Source: Actinoalloteichus fjordicus (lineage in GTDB: Bacteria > Actinomycetota > Actinomycetes > Mycobacteriales > Pseudonocardiaceae). From it: a stretch of 64,000 nucleotides of DNA. The stretch's first letter is position 1, and the number at the start of each line of letters is the position of its first letter. The notes below the pieces were generated by a model. It searched no databases, was not told the origin of the DNA, and saw only the letters and a program-made list of their open reading frames with translations. Below, piece after piece: positions 44,700 through 54,570 of this stretch. Both the position numbers and the translations under genes were made by a program. The DNA lies in NCBI RefSeq assembly GCF_001941625.1, contig NZ_CP016076.1:3906001-3970000 (forward strand), given 5' to 3'.

Positions 44700-44846
44700 A
44701 TGTCTCGCCTTCTCGGTGCTCTCGCCCTCGCCGCCGCAGCCGCCTTCGCCACCACCGTCCCGGCAGCTGCCGCAGGCCCCTGCGACCATCTCACGCCCGA
44801 TACCTACGCCTACGTCGAGTGCCTCAACAAGCACAATTTCGGCTGA
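44700..44846 (+). CDS. 48-residue secreted peptide, two cysteines
   Basis: A short gene: MSRLLGALAL start, an alanine-rich hydrophobic core, a signal-peptidase-like AAA-GP site after residue 25, and a mature part of 23 residues. The mature part has Cys28 and Cys41 (GPCDHL and YVECLNKHNFG), suited to one disulfide. GGAG lies four bases before the ATG and a strong promoter precedes it. I do not recognise a family. It could be an extracellular signal, antimicrobial or envelope peptide; no maturation or immunity gene adjoins. Confidence 0.6.
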   Translation: MSRLLGALALAAAAAFATTVPAAAAGPCDHLTPDTYAYVECLNKHNFG

Positions 44847-45834
44847 GCACGACGGGCAGCGAACCGCACTCGATCACACGGTTGACCTGCTACGAGACGA
44901 ATTCCGACCGCGTGATCGCGACGTGATCCGCACCCGACGCAGGACTCCCGGCAGTTCGGAACAATGGATCGGCCCGAACGCCGGGAGGGCCCGTCGATCA
45001 GATCGAACGGCCTTGGGCCATCGAGTTCTTCCGCACCAGCCGACGACACCCCGCCGCCACAAATTCTCACCGGACCGAAAGGAGAAGAAAGGCGGGACGG
45101 CAGGGCAGCCGAAGACGACGGCGTCGCCACGATCGCGGCCTGTTGATCGACGCGCCCGTTCCAGCATCGAATGACGGCCGTCGTCGTCGTCGTATTCTCG
45201 AATCAATTTCAGGTCTGTGTCGTTCCGTGCCCGGTGCCTCACGGCAGGACCTGCTCGACGAGTTCCGCCACCGGCCGTCCAGGGCCGCCGAGATCGGCGC
45301 CTTCGGTACGACCGGGCATCGTGTCCCGGGGCTCCTCCGCCCGCCGGGCACCGCCGGCACCGAGGAGCACTATCCGACAGGCGTGACGAGCACCCGGCCG
45401 TGATCGCCTGCATCGACGCGTGCGTGCCCGGCGACGCCGGCCGGGACCATCCCGGGCGATCTCCCCGTCGACTGCACGGATACACCTCGCCTCTTGCGTG
45501 ATCGCGTGGCCGGTCTGCCGGTTCGCGGCTGCGCCGACCAGGTCCGGTCGGTACCCGGCGATGTCTCGGCGCAGTGGTCGAGGCGCCGCAGGTGCAGGAT
45601 CGTCCGGCTCCTGATCGACGCGTGCACCGCCGCTCGTCTCGCCGCGCGGCCGAGCGGAGACGAAGCGGAACCCGGCCGTGTCGCGGGCAGGCCGAGGCCC
45701 GCAGTCGTGGTACCGCCCGGCAGTCACCCGGATCACGGCACGCTCCTCGCGAGCGGCGGGCCGCGACGGCGGGCGGCCGGGCATCGAGAGGAATGCACCG
45801 CCCGCCGCCGTGTCCGCCCGGGGAGGACGTGTCG
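44847..45834. other. Non-coding region before the second biosynthetic cluster's 3' end
   Basis: Nearly 1 kb without a supported gene. Frames here yield only Arg/Pro-rich translations. No clear terminator for the MFS gene was found. Confidence 0.45.
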
Positions 45835-47136
45835 TCACGCGGCCGGGGCGGGCTCCACCACCGCCGCAGGCATCGTCCGGAGCCTGCTGACCGGCGAGAG
45901 GATCAGCCCGATCACGACGGCGGCCGACCCGATCGCGGCCACGATCAGGGCGTTGCGGGCACCGACGGCCTCGGCGAGCAGTCCTGCGACCAGGCCGCCG
46001 AGCGCGCCGCCGCCGAACAGCAGGGTGCGGAAGCAGGCCGTCATGCGGCCCATCATCGACTGCGGCGTCAGGGTCTGCCGCAGCGCCACGATGATCACCC
46101 CCGCGATGCCCAGCCCGAGGTAGGTGGTGAAGAACGAGGCGATGAACATCGCGATCATCACCGGTCGGGGCCCGGCGGCCAGCACGATCAGCAGCGGCCC
46201 GAGCAGCAGGCCGCTCTGTGCCACGAAGTACGTCGGCCCGATCGGGAAGCGCGCGACGACCCGTCGCGACACGACCGCCCCGATCAGACCGCCGACCGAG
46301 GCCGTGCCGAAGATCAGGCCGAGCGTGGTGGAGTCGAGGCCGATCGTGCGCGTGCCGTAGAGCAGGAACATCGTCCACGTGGTGATCATCGAGAAGTTGC
46401 AGCAGAACCCGATGAGGGCGAGCCACCGCAGCAGCGGCTTGCCGAACACCCAGACCAGGCCGTCCTTCAGCTCGCGGGACGCGCGCCGCTCCGGCACCGC
46501 CACGGGCTTGGGCTCCTTGGCGCCGATGAGCATCAGCGAGACGATCGACAGCAGGTAGGTGCCGGTCTGCGCGAGCAGCGCGATCGGCGGGGTCAGCCAC
46601 GCCACGACCACGCCTGCGATGCCGGGCCCGGCGACGTCTGCCGTGGACGAGCTGATGCCCATCTTGGAGCTGGCCTCGACGTAGTGCTCCGGACTCTTCA
46701 CCAGCGTCGGCACGTACGACATCCAGCTCAGGTCGAACAAGACCGACGCCACGCCGATGAGACAGGCGATCACCAGCAGTACCGGCACGGACAGCAGATC
46801 AGTCACCCAGAGTAACGGGACGAGGGCGATCAGCACCATCCTGGCCAGGTTCGACCACAGCATCACCCGTCGCCTGCGCACCCGGTCGACCCAGATGCCG
46901 AGCAGCAGCGCCAACACAAGGTAGGGCGCGAGCTGCACGAACCGCAGGTAGCCGACCTGGCTGTCGGTGGCGTCGAGCGAGTAGATCGCGGTCAGCGGCA
47001 GGGCGAGGATGGTCACCTGGGTGCCGAGCAGGGAGACCGTCTCGCCCACCCAGAACTTCATGAAGTCCGGGTTGCGCCAGAGGCTCTTCTGCCGGGTAGG
47101 CGGCGTCTCGGCCTGGTCGGGGTCGATGATGGACAC
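45835..47136 (-). CDS. MFS exporter of the diaminopropionate cluster
   Basis: 433 residues with twelve predicted spans, of the MFS_3/enterobactin-exporter-like group (FWVGETVSLLGTQVTILALPLTAI, LGIWVDRVRRRRVM). Members export peptides, macrolides and siderophores. It is the last gene of the cluster, 12 bp after the thioesterase. Leu108 is encoded by TTA (46815-46813), so export may depend on BldA tRNA. Likely product efflux and self-protection. Confidence 0.88.
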   Translation of the reverse strand: MSIIDPDQAETPPTRQKSLWRNPDFMKFWVGETVSLLGTQVTILALPLTAIYSLDATDSQVGYLRFVQLAPYLVLALLLGIWVDRVRRRRVMLWSNLARMVLIALVPLLWVTDLLSVPVLLVIACLIGVASVLFDLSWMSYVPTLVKSPEHYVEASSKMGISSSTADVAGPGIAGVVVAWLTPPIALLAQTGTYLLSIVSLMLIGAKEPKPVAVPERRASRELKDGLVWVFGKPLLRWLALIGFCCNFSMITTWTMFLLYGTRTIGLDSTTLGLIFGTASVGGLIGAVVSRRVVARFPIGPTYFVAQSGLLLGPLLIVLAAGPRPVMIAMFIASFFTTYLGLGIAGVIIVALRQTLTPQSMMGRMTACFRTLLFGGGALGGLVAGLLAEAVGARNALIVAAIGSAAVVIGLILSPVSRLRTMPAAVVEPAPAA

Positions 47137-47148
47137 GGTGCTGGTCTC

Positions 47149-47949
47149 CTAGTCGCCGAGGCGCTTGCGAACGAGCCTGCTCAGCTCGAGAAGGCTGTCG
47201 CCGGTCCAGATGGAGTGGTGGGTGCTGCCGGGGACGGTGTGCTCGACGAGGTCCGGCAGGAACCTGCCCCACCGCATGTCCTCGGCGGGCGAGTGCTCCG
47301 CCAGGACGTGTATCGAGGGCCCGGCATGGCTGCCGGTGACCTCGATCGAGTAGAACCCCGCCAGATGCGCGCGGAACACCGCGTACTGCTCGCCGAGCAG
47401 ATAGGCGTCGAGTTCCTCCGGGAGGATGCCCGCGTCCTCGACCTGCTCGAACGCCGTGTCGGGGTCGACGTCGGCGGCCCAGGTCGCGGCCAGCTCGTCC
47501 AGGCCCGGCGGCGACTCGGCGGACGTGCCCGCCATGTCCAGGACGAACCGGCGCAGGATCTCCTGCTCTGGCGGGAGGTCCGTCACCTCCGGGATGCCCG
47601 CGTCCACCAGCACCAGCTGGTCCACGACGTCGCCTGCGGCGGTGAGCCGTTTCGCCATCTCGAACGCCACCAGGCCGCCGAGGGACCAGCCGAGCAGCAG
47701 GTACGGCCCGCCGGGGTGGAATTCGCGGAGGACGTCGGTGTACTCGTCGGCGAGCGCGGACAACGACCGCACCGGAGTGCGGTCGTTGTCGAACCCCGGA
47801 GCTTCGAAGCCGTGCACGGGCCGGTCGTCGTCGAGCAGCCGGGCGAGGCCCGCGTAGGCGTATGCCGAGCCCGACACCGCGTGCACGCAGAACACCGGCG
47901 GCTTCTCGCCCCCGGTGCGCAGCGGCACGAGCCGTTCCAGGTCAGCCAT
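47149..47949 (-). CDS. NRPS thioesterase, stand-alone
   Basis: 266-residue alpha/beta-hydrolase. The nucleophile elbow is GWSLGG (Ser ~90), an oxyanion region lies in FCVHAVSGSAYAY, and the catalytic His is in VPGSTHHSIW. Its sequence resembles the C-terminal thioesterases of siderophore NRPSs more than short type II editing enzymes, and it starts inside the NRPS stop region (8-bp overlap). The NRPS itself lacks a TE domain, so this protein probably releases the product. Confidence 0.88.
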   Translation of the reverse strand: MADLERLVPLRTGGEKPPVFCVHAVSGSAYAYAGLARLLDDDRPVHGFEAPGFDNDRTPVRSLSALADEYTDVLREFHPGGPYLLLGWSLGGLVAFEMAKRLTAAGDVVDQLVLVDAGIPEVTDLPPEQEILRRFVLDMAGTSAESPPGLDELAATWAADVDPDTAFEQVEDAGILPEELDAYLLGEQYAVFRAHLAGFYSIEVTGSHAGPSIHVLAEHSPAEDMRWGRFLPDLVEHTVPGSTHHSIWTGDSLLELSRLVRKRLGD

Positions 47950-50900
47950 TCGTCCGCGCCCGCACCAGGTCGTCGATGGTCTGCGAGATCGCGCCGACGG
48001 TGGCGTTGCCGTACAGCAACCGCACGGTGATCCGGATCTTGAAGGTCTTGTTGATCCGGCTCACCAGGCGCAGGGCCTGCAACGAGTTGCCGCCGATGTC
48101 GAAGATGCTGTCGTTGCGGCCGATGCGCTCGACGCCCAGCACTTCGGCGAACCGCTTCGCCACCTCGATCTCGGTGTCGGTCTGCGGCTCGGCCAGTTCG
48201 CGGTCGCCGTCCTCGTCGACCGGGTCCGGCAGCGCGTTGCGATTGATCTTCCACCCGTCGTTGTTCATCGGGAAGCGGTCCAGCGCCACCCAGGCGGTGG
48301 GCACCATGTAGTCCGGCAGCGACTCCGCGAGGTGGTCGCGCAGTGCCGAGGACGACGGCGGCTCGGCCACCGACGTGTGGTAGCCGACCAGCCGGTTCTC
48401 GCCGCGTCGGTCCGGGCGCATGAGCACCACGGCGCGCAGCACGCCGGGATGGCCCTGCAACGCGGTCTCGATCTCGCCGAGCTCGACGCGCAGGCCGCGC
48501 AGCTTCACCTGGTTGTCGATGCGGCCGAGGAACTCGATCTGGCCGTGCTCGCTCCACCGCACCAGGTCCCCGCTGCGGTAGACCGTGCTGTCGGGGTCGA
48601 AGGGGTCGGTGACGAACTTCTCGGCGGTCATCGCAGGCTGGTTGAGGTAGCCACGCGAGAGACCGCCCTCGGCGCCGCCGATGAGCAGTTCGCCGTTCAC
48701 GCCCTTGGGCACGAGGTTGTCGAACCGGTCGACGACGTAGACCTGCCGGTTGAGCTGCGGGCGGCCGATCGGCGGCGGCGTCGTCCACTCGATCTGCTCG
48801 ACGTGGTACTCCGTCTGGCCGATCGCGCACTCGGTGGGGCCGTACAGGTTGAGGTACTTGCGGCCGGGCAGGTTCCACTTGTTGACCAGTTCCGGCGGCA
48901 GCACCTCCGCACCGCCCATGACGTACTTCAGGTCCGGATACGGCTCGGGTTCCATCACCGACTGCATCGCGGGCGGCAGGCCCGCGTAGGTGACCCGCTG
49001 GTCACGCAGGAGCGCCGTCAACGCCTCCGGCGACTGGGCGTCGTCGGGCGAGACGGCGACGATCCGCGCCCCGACGAGGAACGCCGTCCAGATCTCGCCC
49101 TGCGACATGTCGAAGTTCAGTGCAGGCAGCTGGAGCAGCCGGTCCTGCGGGCCGAGGTCGAACGTTCGCCGGTAGGCCTCGCAGAAGAAGGACACCGCCC
49201 GGTGGGCGATCATGACGCCCTTGGGGGTGCCGGTGGAGCCGGAGGTGTAGAGCACGTAGGCCAGCGACTCCCGAGTGGTGGCGTCCGGCAGCGGCTCGTC
49301 GGCCGGGGTGTGCTCGACGGCCGCCCAGTCGGCGTCGATCAGGACCGTCGCCCACCCGTCGGCCTCGGGCAGCCGGTCGGCGAGGGCGGCGCGGCTGATC
49401 ACGACCGGCGCGGCGGTGTCGCGGATCATGAAGTCGAGGCGGCCTGCAGGCACCTTCGGGTCCATCATGGCGAACGCGCCGCCCGCCTTCAGCACGCCGA
49501 GCATCGCCACGTAGGCGTCCAGGTCGCGGTCGATGACGATCGCCACCACCTGGCCGTGCGTCACGCCCAGCGTCCGCAGATGCCGGGCGAGCAGGTCGCC
49601 GCGCCGGTCCAGCTCCCCGTAGGTCAGCTCCGCGCCTCGGCACACCACCGCCACCGCGTCCGGCGTGGCCCGCGCGACCTCGGCGAAGGCCACGTGCAGC
49701 GGCAGCTCGGAGTACTCGGCCGCCTCGCCGCGCCCCCACTCCATCAGCTCGACCCGCTCCGCCGGGGTCACCACGGGCAGCCTGGACAGCGGCTGCGACG
49801 AGTCGCCGGACGCCGCCGTCACGACCGACCCGATGTGGTCGAGCAGCGCCTCGATCCGCCACTGGTCGAACAGGTCGGTGGAATACTCCACGACCGCGCG
49901 CAGCGAGTCGCCGGACTCCACGAAGTCGATCGCCATGTCGAACCGGGAGCCGGTCGAGGCCAGCGAGATCGGCTCGGCCTCGATGCCGGGCAGGTCCAGC
50001 GCACCGCCGGAGTTCGCGTCGCCGAGCAGCTGCATGGAGACCTGGAACAGCGGGTTGCGGCCGGGCACCCTTACCGGCTGCACCCGGTCCACCACCAGGT
50101 GGAACGGCACCTCCTGATGCTCGTAGAGGTCGAAGTTCGCCTCCATGGTGCGAGCGAGCAGCTCGGCGAAGGTCGGGTCGCCCGACAGGTCGGAGCGCAG
50201 CACCACCATGTTGACGAACAGGCCGACGACCGTCTCCTCCTCGGGGTCGACCCGGCCCAGCATCGGCACGCCGACGGGGACGTCCTCCTGGCCCGTGTAG
50301 CGGCTGAGCACCACGTTCAGCGCGGAGACCAGCACCATGTAGAGCGAGACGCCGTGCTCCTCGGCCAGCCTGCGGGCCGCGATCAGCAGTTCGTCCGGCA
50401 GGTGCCGGGTGATCGAGTGCGCCCGCCTGGTCGGTGCGGGCGGGCGTGGCCGGTCGGTGGGGAACTCCAGGGTCGGGAGGTCCCCCAGCCGCTCCGCCCA
50501 GAACGCCAGCTCCTCGTCCAGCGTCTCGCCGTGCATGTGTTCGCGCTGTGCCCGCGCGGACTCGGTGAACCGCGAGCCCGGCCCGTCGAACGCGGGCTCG
50601 CGCCCCTCGGTGAGCGCCCGATACGCCTCGGCCAGCTCGGCGTTGACGATTCCGGACGACCAGCCGTCGGTGATGATGTGATGCACGTTCTGCAGCAGCA
50701 CGTGGTCGTCCTCGGCGAACGCGAGGACGCGGTAGCGGTACAGCGGTCCGTTCTCCAGATCGAACGGCGTGGTGGACATCTCCTCCAGCGCGGCCTCGAT
50801 CGCCCGCTCACGCCCGTCGTCGGCCAGGCCGGGATGCGCCTCGACCTCCAGCGCCACCTCCGACGGCGCGGTGAGGACCTGGTACGGCGTGCCCTCCGAG

Positions 50901-51109
50901 GAGCGGATGGTGACCCGTAACGCCTCGTGCCGCTCGACCACGATGCTCAGGCATCTCTGCAGCACCGGCACGTCCAGCGGTCCGCGCAGCCGGGCCGCGA
51001 GCAGGATGTTGTAGGTCGTCAGGCCCGGGGTGAGCTGGTCGAGGAACCACAGTTGTTCCTGACCGAAGGACAGCGGTGCCTGGGTGACGGAGTGCGTGGA
51101 CGTGGTCAT
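47942..51109 (-). CDS. Single-module NRPS, C-A-T, of the diaminopropionate cluster
   Basis: 1055 residues. Condensation domain: HHIITDGWS (His143/His144, Asp148, Gly149), full HHxxxDG. Adenylation: YTSGSTGTPKGVMIAH (A3), NLYGPTEC (A5), YRSGDLVRW, and QVKLRGLRVELGEIE (A8). The carrier serine is in IGGNSLQALRL. A tentative specificity code read against GrsA is D-M-G-G-Y-M-L-I-G, which I cannot assign; 2,3-diaminopropionate or its carbamoylated form is favoured by the neighbours. Leu64 is a TTA codon (50920-50918). With one module only, it may condense a carrier-bound residue with a free amine or act iteratively. Confidence 0.92.
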   Translation of the reverse strand: MTTSTHSVTQAPLSFGQEQLWFLDQLTPGLTTYNILLAARLRGPLDVPVLQRCLSIVVERHEALRVTIRSSEGTPYQVLTAPSEVALEVEAHPGLADDGRERAIEAALEEMSTTPFDLENGPLYRYRVLAFAEDDHVLLQNVHHIITDGWSSGIVNAELAEAYRALTEGREPAFDGPGSRFTESARAQREHMHGETLDEELAFWAERLGDLPTLEFPTDRPRPPAPTRRAHSITRHLPDELLIAARRLAEEHGVSLYMVLVSALNVVLSRYTGQEDVPVGVPMLGRVDPEEETVVGLFVNMVVLRSDLSGDPTFAELLARTMEANFDLYEHQEVPFHLVVDRVQPVRVPGRNPLFQVSMQLLGDANSGGALDLPGIEAEPISLASTGSRFDMAIDFVESGDSLRAVVEYSTDLFDQWRIEALLDHIGSVVTAASGDSSQPLSRLPVVTPAERVELMEWGRGEAAEYSELPLHVAFAEVARATPDAVAVVCRGAELTYGELDRRGDLLARHLRTLGVTHGQVVAIVIDRDLDAYVAMLGVLKAGGAFAMMDPKVPAGRLDFMIRDTAAPVVISRAALADRLPEADGWATVLIDADWAAVEHTPADEPLPDATTRESLAYVLYTSGSTGTPKGVMIAHRAVSFFCEAYRRTFDLGPQDRLLQLPALNFDMSQGEIWTAFLVGARIVAVSPDDAQSPEALTALLRDQRVTYAGLPPAMQSVMEPEPYPDLKYVMGGAEVLPPELVNKWNLPGRKYLNLYGPTECAIGQTEYHVEQIEWTTPPPIGRPQLNRQVYVVDRFDNLVPKGVNGELLIGGAEGGLSRGYLNQPAMTAEKFVTDPFDPDSTVYRSGDLVRWSEHGQIEFLGRIDNQVKLRGLRVELGEIETALQGHPGVLRAVVLMRPDRRGENRLVGYHTSVAEPPSSSALRDHLAESLPDYMVPTAWVALDRFPMNNDGWKINRNALPDPVDEDGDRELAEPQTDTEIEVAKRFAEVLGVERIGRNDSIFDIGGNSLQALRLVSRINKTFKIRITVRLLYGNATVGAISQTIDDLVRARTNG

Positions 51110-51256
51110 GTCGGGTGCTTCTCCCCTTGCGAAGTGTCAGACGGCACGCATCGCGCGCCGCGTCCGCAGACCGGACGCGGCGCGGCCGACAAGCGATCGC
51201 CGAACAGCCGTGATCTGTCGAAGTCCACCGTCGATCCGAGATCCGAACGGATGCCT

Positions 51257-52825
51257 TCACGCCCTGCGCGGCGTCACGAACACGTCGTTGACGACGTAGC
51301 CGTCCAAGCCGTGCTTCTCGCCGTAGGCGAGCAGGTCGCTGGTGCGATTGATGAATCCGCGTCCGTTGTTGTTCAGCGAGGTGTTGCACAGGACGCTGAA
51401 ACCGGTGATGTCGCGGAACGCCTCCAACACGTCGACGATGCGACCGTTGCGCTCTCGGGTGACCGTCTGCGTGCGGGCGCTGCCGTCCACGTGCGTGACG
51501 GCCTTGAGCCGATCGCTGGTCACCCGGTTGAAGAAGAGCATGTACGGGTCGACGACCGAGCCCGCGAACCACCGGTGCGCGTCGGACTCCAGCGCGATGG
51601 GGGCGATGGGGCGATACCCCTCCCGACGCTTGATCGCGTTGAGCCGCGCCGTCGTCTCCTCGGTGAACGGCGCCGCGAGGATCGACCGGTTGCCCAGCGC
51701 ACGCGGGCCCATCTCGTACCGGCCCGCGGCCCAGCCGATGATGTTGCCCTGTTCGACGTAGCGGGCGACCTCGGCGGGCACCAGGGGGCGCACCTCGTAC
51801 TTCGCCAGGTCCGGCTGGACGTCCTCGACGAACTCCTCACCCGAGTAGACCGACCACTCGATGGTCGCGTCACCGGTGTAGTACCACTGGGCGTCGATGC
51901 CGGTGCCCAGCGCGGAGCCGCTGTCGTTCGGGCACGGCGGAACGAACACCGACTCGAACAGGCCGCTCTCCCGCCACTGGGCGTTCCAGTCGCAGTTCAG
52001 GCCGCAGCCGCCGGAGATCAGCAGCGGCAGGCCCTCCTTCATGTGCTCCGAGGCGTAGTCGTAGAACATGTCGAAGATCGCCTGCGAGTGCTTGGCCGCG
52101 ATGTTGCGGTACTCCTGCGACTCGACGCCCTTGTCGTAGACGTGCGACCAGGACATCTCGTCCTTGGACAGATTCAGGATGATCTGCTGCTGTCGCAGGA
52201 TGAAGTCGATGGTCTCCTTCTCTTCGGCGGTCGTCGGGCCCTGCTCGGCGAAGGCGGTCAACGCCATCTGCTTGCCCGCGTCGTTGTAGCGGAACAGACC
52301 GGTGCCCACGGGAAAGCTCGGGTCGGCCAGGGCGAACAGGTAGGCGTACTTGTTGCCGGGGTCGGCGAGCACGTGCTTGAGGTGCGTCGGCCTGCCCTGC
52401 TCGTCGATGCGGTAGAAGTCGCCGATGTTCCCCTCCCACACCAGCGAGTAGTAGGCCTGCCCGGTGGCTCGCGGGGCCATGCCCAGCGAGGTGTAGATGT
52501 GCGATCGCTCGTGGGTGGAGGAGAAGTAGCGCACCTTCTTCCCGAAGAAGGTGCCCTCCTCGTCCGAGGTCGACCCGTCGCCGACGCCGAAGTAGCCGGT
52601 CCTGGACGGCGGCTCCACGGAGTGGAAGCCCTTGACCCAGCCACCCAGGGCCACGACGTCGGGCACCCGGTCGAGCAGTCCGGCCGCGCGCGCCATGACC
52701 TCCCCGGTCAGCCGGTCGTAGCGCGGGTAGTTGTCCTTCTCGGCCTCCAGGGCGAACAGCAGTCTGCCGTCCTCGATGGCCGTGATTCCTCCGTCGTGCC
52801 CCTCTTTGAGCGAGAGAATCAGCAT
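51257..52825 (-). CDS. NodU/CmcH-family carbamoyltransferase
   Basis: 522 residues. The N-terminal Kae1-like domain begins with LSLKEGHDGG and has the metal-binding HxxxH (STHERSHIYT). ISGGCGLNC lies mid-protein. The C-terminal YrdC-like part has YEMGPRALGNRSILA and EGYRPIAPIAL. Family members (TobZ, CmcH, NodU) transfer carbamoyl from carbamoyl phosphate via a carbamoyl-adenylate, normally to a hydroxyl. Here an amine (the side chain of diaminopropionate) or a serine-type hydroxyl may be the acceptor. carB in the same operon would provide carbamoyl phosphate. Confidence 0.9.
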   Translation of the reverse strand: MLILSLKEGHDGGITAIEDGRLLFALEAEKDNYPRYDRLTGEVMARAAGLLDRVPDVVALGGWVKGFHSVEPPSRTGYFGVGDGSTSDEEGTFFGKKVRYFSSTHERSHIYTSLGMAPRATGQAYYSLVWEGNIGDFYRIDEQGRPTHLKHVLADPGNKYAYLFALADPSFPVGTGLFRYNDAGKQMALTAFAEQGPTTAEEKETIDFILRQQQIILNLSKDEMSWSHVYDKGVESQEYRNIAAKHSQAIFDMFYDYASEHMKEGLPLLISGGCGLNCDWNAQWRESGLFESVFVPPCPNDSGSALGTGIDAQWYYTGDATIEWSVYSGEEFVEDVQPDLAKYEVRPLVPAEVARYVEQGNIIGWAAGRYEMGPRALGNRSILAAPFTEETTARLNAIKRREGYRPIAPIALESDAHRWFAGSVVDPYMLFFNRVTSDRLKAVTHVDGSARTQTVTRERNGRIVDVLEAFRDITGFSVLCNTSLNNNGRGFINRTSDLLAYGEKHGLDGYVVNDVFVTPRRA

Positions 52826-52903
52826 GATCGCGTCGTCACCTTCTTGTTCGTATGCGGAGGGCGGTGCTGGTGGTCGTCCCGATCGGCCGCGTGGCCACGG
52901 GCG

Positions 52904-54565
52904 TCAGGGAGCCGCGCGCATCGCCGCCTCCTTCGCGCTGAGCACCGGGACCAGCACGCGGTCGAGATCGGTGAGGGCCCGAGACCACCTGCCGGGAGAC
53001 GGCACGTAGTGGTTGTAGTAGCTGGCGCCTTCTGCGGGCGGCCCGAACACGGCGATCGCGGTGCACGGCTCGCCGTCCCGCCGGATCACGTATCCGTCCC
53101 GGTCCAGGGTCAGACGCCGCGATCGGTCGTCGCCCGCCGCGACCCACGTCCGCAGCGCCGAACCGACGGGGTCCTTCTCGTCGTCGGGCGCAGGCCAGGT
53201 CAGGTTGGCCCGCACGACGGCGTCGACCTCGACGCGGCGCGGTTCGCCCAGCCCGGTGGACGTCAGCGCCCACCGGTCGCCCGCCCGCGCAACCACGGCC
53301 CCCGGCCCGGGCCCCAGGGTGACGATGCCGGCCGCCGTCAACGCCAGCAGTTCGTGGAGGCGTTCCTTCTGCGGGCCGATCACCACGCGGTTGACCAGGG
53401 GCACGTACTCGTCCAGGAAGTACCGGTGCGACTCCTCGGTCAGGCCCGGCGGGTCGACGACGACCCGGAGGCTCTCCCGGTGGTCGCGGAGCACCTCCAG
53501 TGCCTCCTTGACCGGGCTGACGCCGAGGCCCCGCTCCGCCTCGGCCAGGTCGGCGCGGGCCAGCGCCAGCGTCGCGTCGCGGTACTCCGCATAGGTCGCC
53601 CAGGTGCCGGGCACCGGCGACAACGCCCGGTCGACCGCCGCGATCTCCGCGTAGGTCGGCGGGCCCGGCGCCGCCAGCCGGGCGAGGGCCTCGCGCCGGA
53701 TCAGCGGTTCCACGTCGCGGCGGAAGTCCAGCAGGCCGCCGGGCACCCGCTCCCGCAGTCTCGTGATCGCGGCCGGGGTGAGGTGCGTTGCGGGTGCCGG
53801 GAGGCGCCCCCGACTCGCGCGCGGCCGGGCGCACGGCAGGAGGCCCGTCCGGTTGGCCAGCACGATGTGCGGCTCCCGGCCCGAGGGGGTGTAGCCGTCC
53901 TGGCCGAAGACACCGCCTCGCCCCACCGTGAGCCCGGCGATCACGTCCATGGCCGTCAGGCCGGAGCCCCGCAGCGCGACCGTCGCGCCCTCGGCGATGC
54001 CCTCGACCCGCGCGGGCAGCGGGTAGGGCGTCGCCACGAGGGCACCGCCCGCAGCGGGCTCGGCGGCGGCCAGGCCGTGCCCGGTGGTCACGACGGCCAG
54101 GTCCACCTCGTGCGTGGTGCCGTCCGCCAACGTCACCACCGCGCCGGACCCCGCCTGCCGCACGTCGCGGGCGACCGCCGGGAGGTGCCGCACCGTCAGC
54201 CGGGGCGGCACCCGCGCCAGCAGGTCGCGCACCGCCCACTGGAGGTACTCGCCGAGCAGCCTGCGCGGCAGGTAGTCGTCGAACCGCACCGGCCCGTGCC
54301 GGGTCAGGCACCATTCGTGCAGGCTCGGCCCGGTGGTGACCGGTGCGCCCGGCGTCATGTGCTCGTCGGAGAAGATCGTGAGCTGGGCGGCGATGGTGTT
54401 GAGCAGCAGGTAGTCCGGCTGCTTGACGTCGTGCACGCCCACCCCCGGCTCGCCCGGCTCGATGAGCAGCAGCTCCGTCGCCGGACCGGGCAGCCTGGTG
54501 TGGCTGACGACCCGTTCCAGCACCGACAGGCCGCGCGGGCCTGCCCCGATGACCGCGATGCGCAT
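52904..54565 (-). CDS. FAD/NAD(P)-binding protein of NAD_binding_9 type
   Basis: About 553 residues. The N-terminal dinucleotide loop is IAVIGAGPRGLSVLER, followed by LLNTIAAQLTIFSDEHM and the FxxY/LP-type region FDDYLPRRLLGEYL. This group of FAD/NAD(P)-binding proteins occurs in natural-product clusters but is poorly characterised. It may desaturate or hydroxylate the diaminopropionate-derived residue, which is inference. GTG 54577 is an alternative start overlapping the sbnB stop. It follows sbnB directly. Confidence 0.8.
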   Translation of the reverse strand: MRIAVIGAGPRGLSVLERVVSHTRLPGPATELLLIEPGEPGVGVHDVKQPDYLLLNTIAAQLTIFSDEHMTPGAPVTTGPSLHEWCLTRHGPVRFDDYLPRRLLGEYLQWAVRDLLARVPPRLTVRHLPAVARDVRQAGSGAVVTLADGTTHEVDLAVVTTGHGLAAAEPAAGGALVATPYPLPARVEGIAEGATVALRGSGLTAMDVIAGLTVGRGGVFGQDGYTPSGREPHIVLANRTGLLPCARPRASRGRLPAPATHLTPAAITRLRERVPGGLLDFRRDVEPLIRREALARLAAPGPPTYAEIAAVDRALSPVPGTWATYAEYRDATLALARADLAEAERGLGVSPVKEALEVLRDHRESLRVVVDPPGLTEESHRYFLDEYVPLVNRVVIGPQKERLHELLALTAAGIVTLGPGPGAVVARAGDRWALTSTGLGEPRRVEVDAVVRANLTWPAPDDEKDPVGSALRTWVAAGDDRSRRLTLDRDGYVIRRDGEPCTAIAVFGPPAEGASYYNHYVPSPGRWSRALTDLDRVLVPVLSAKEAAMRAAP

Positions 54566-54570
54566 GGCCG

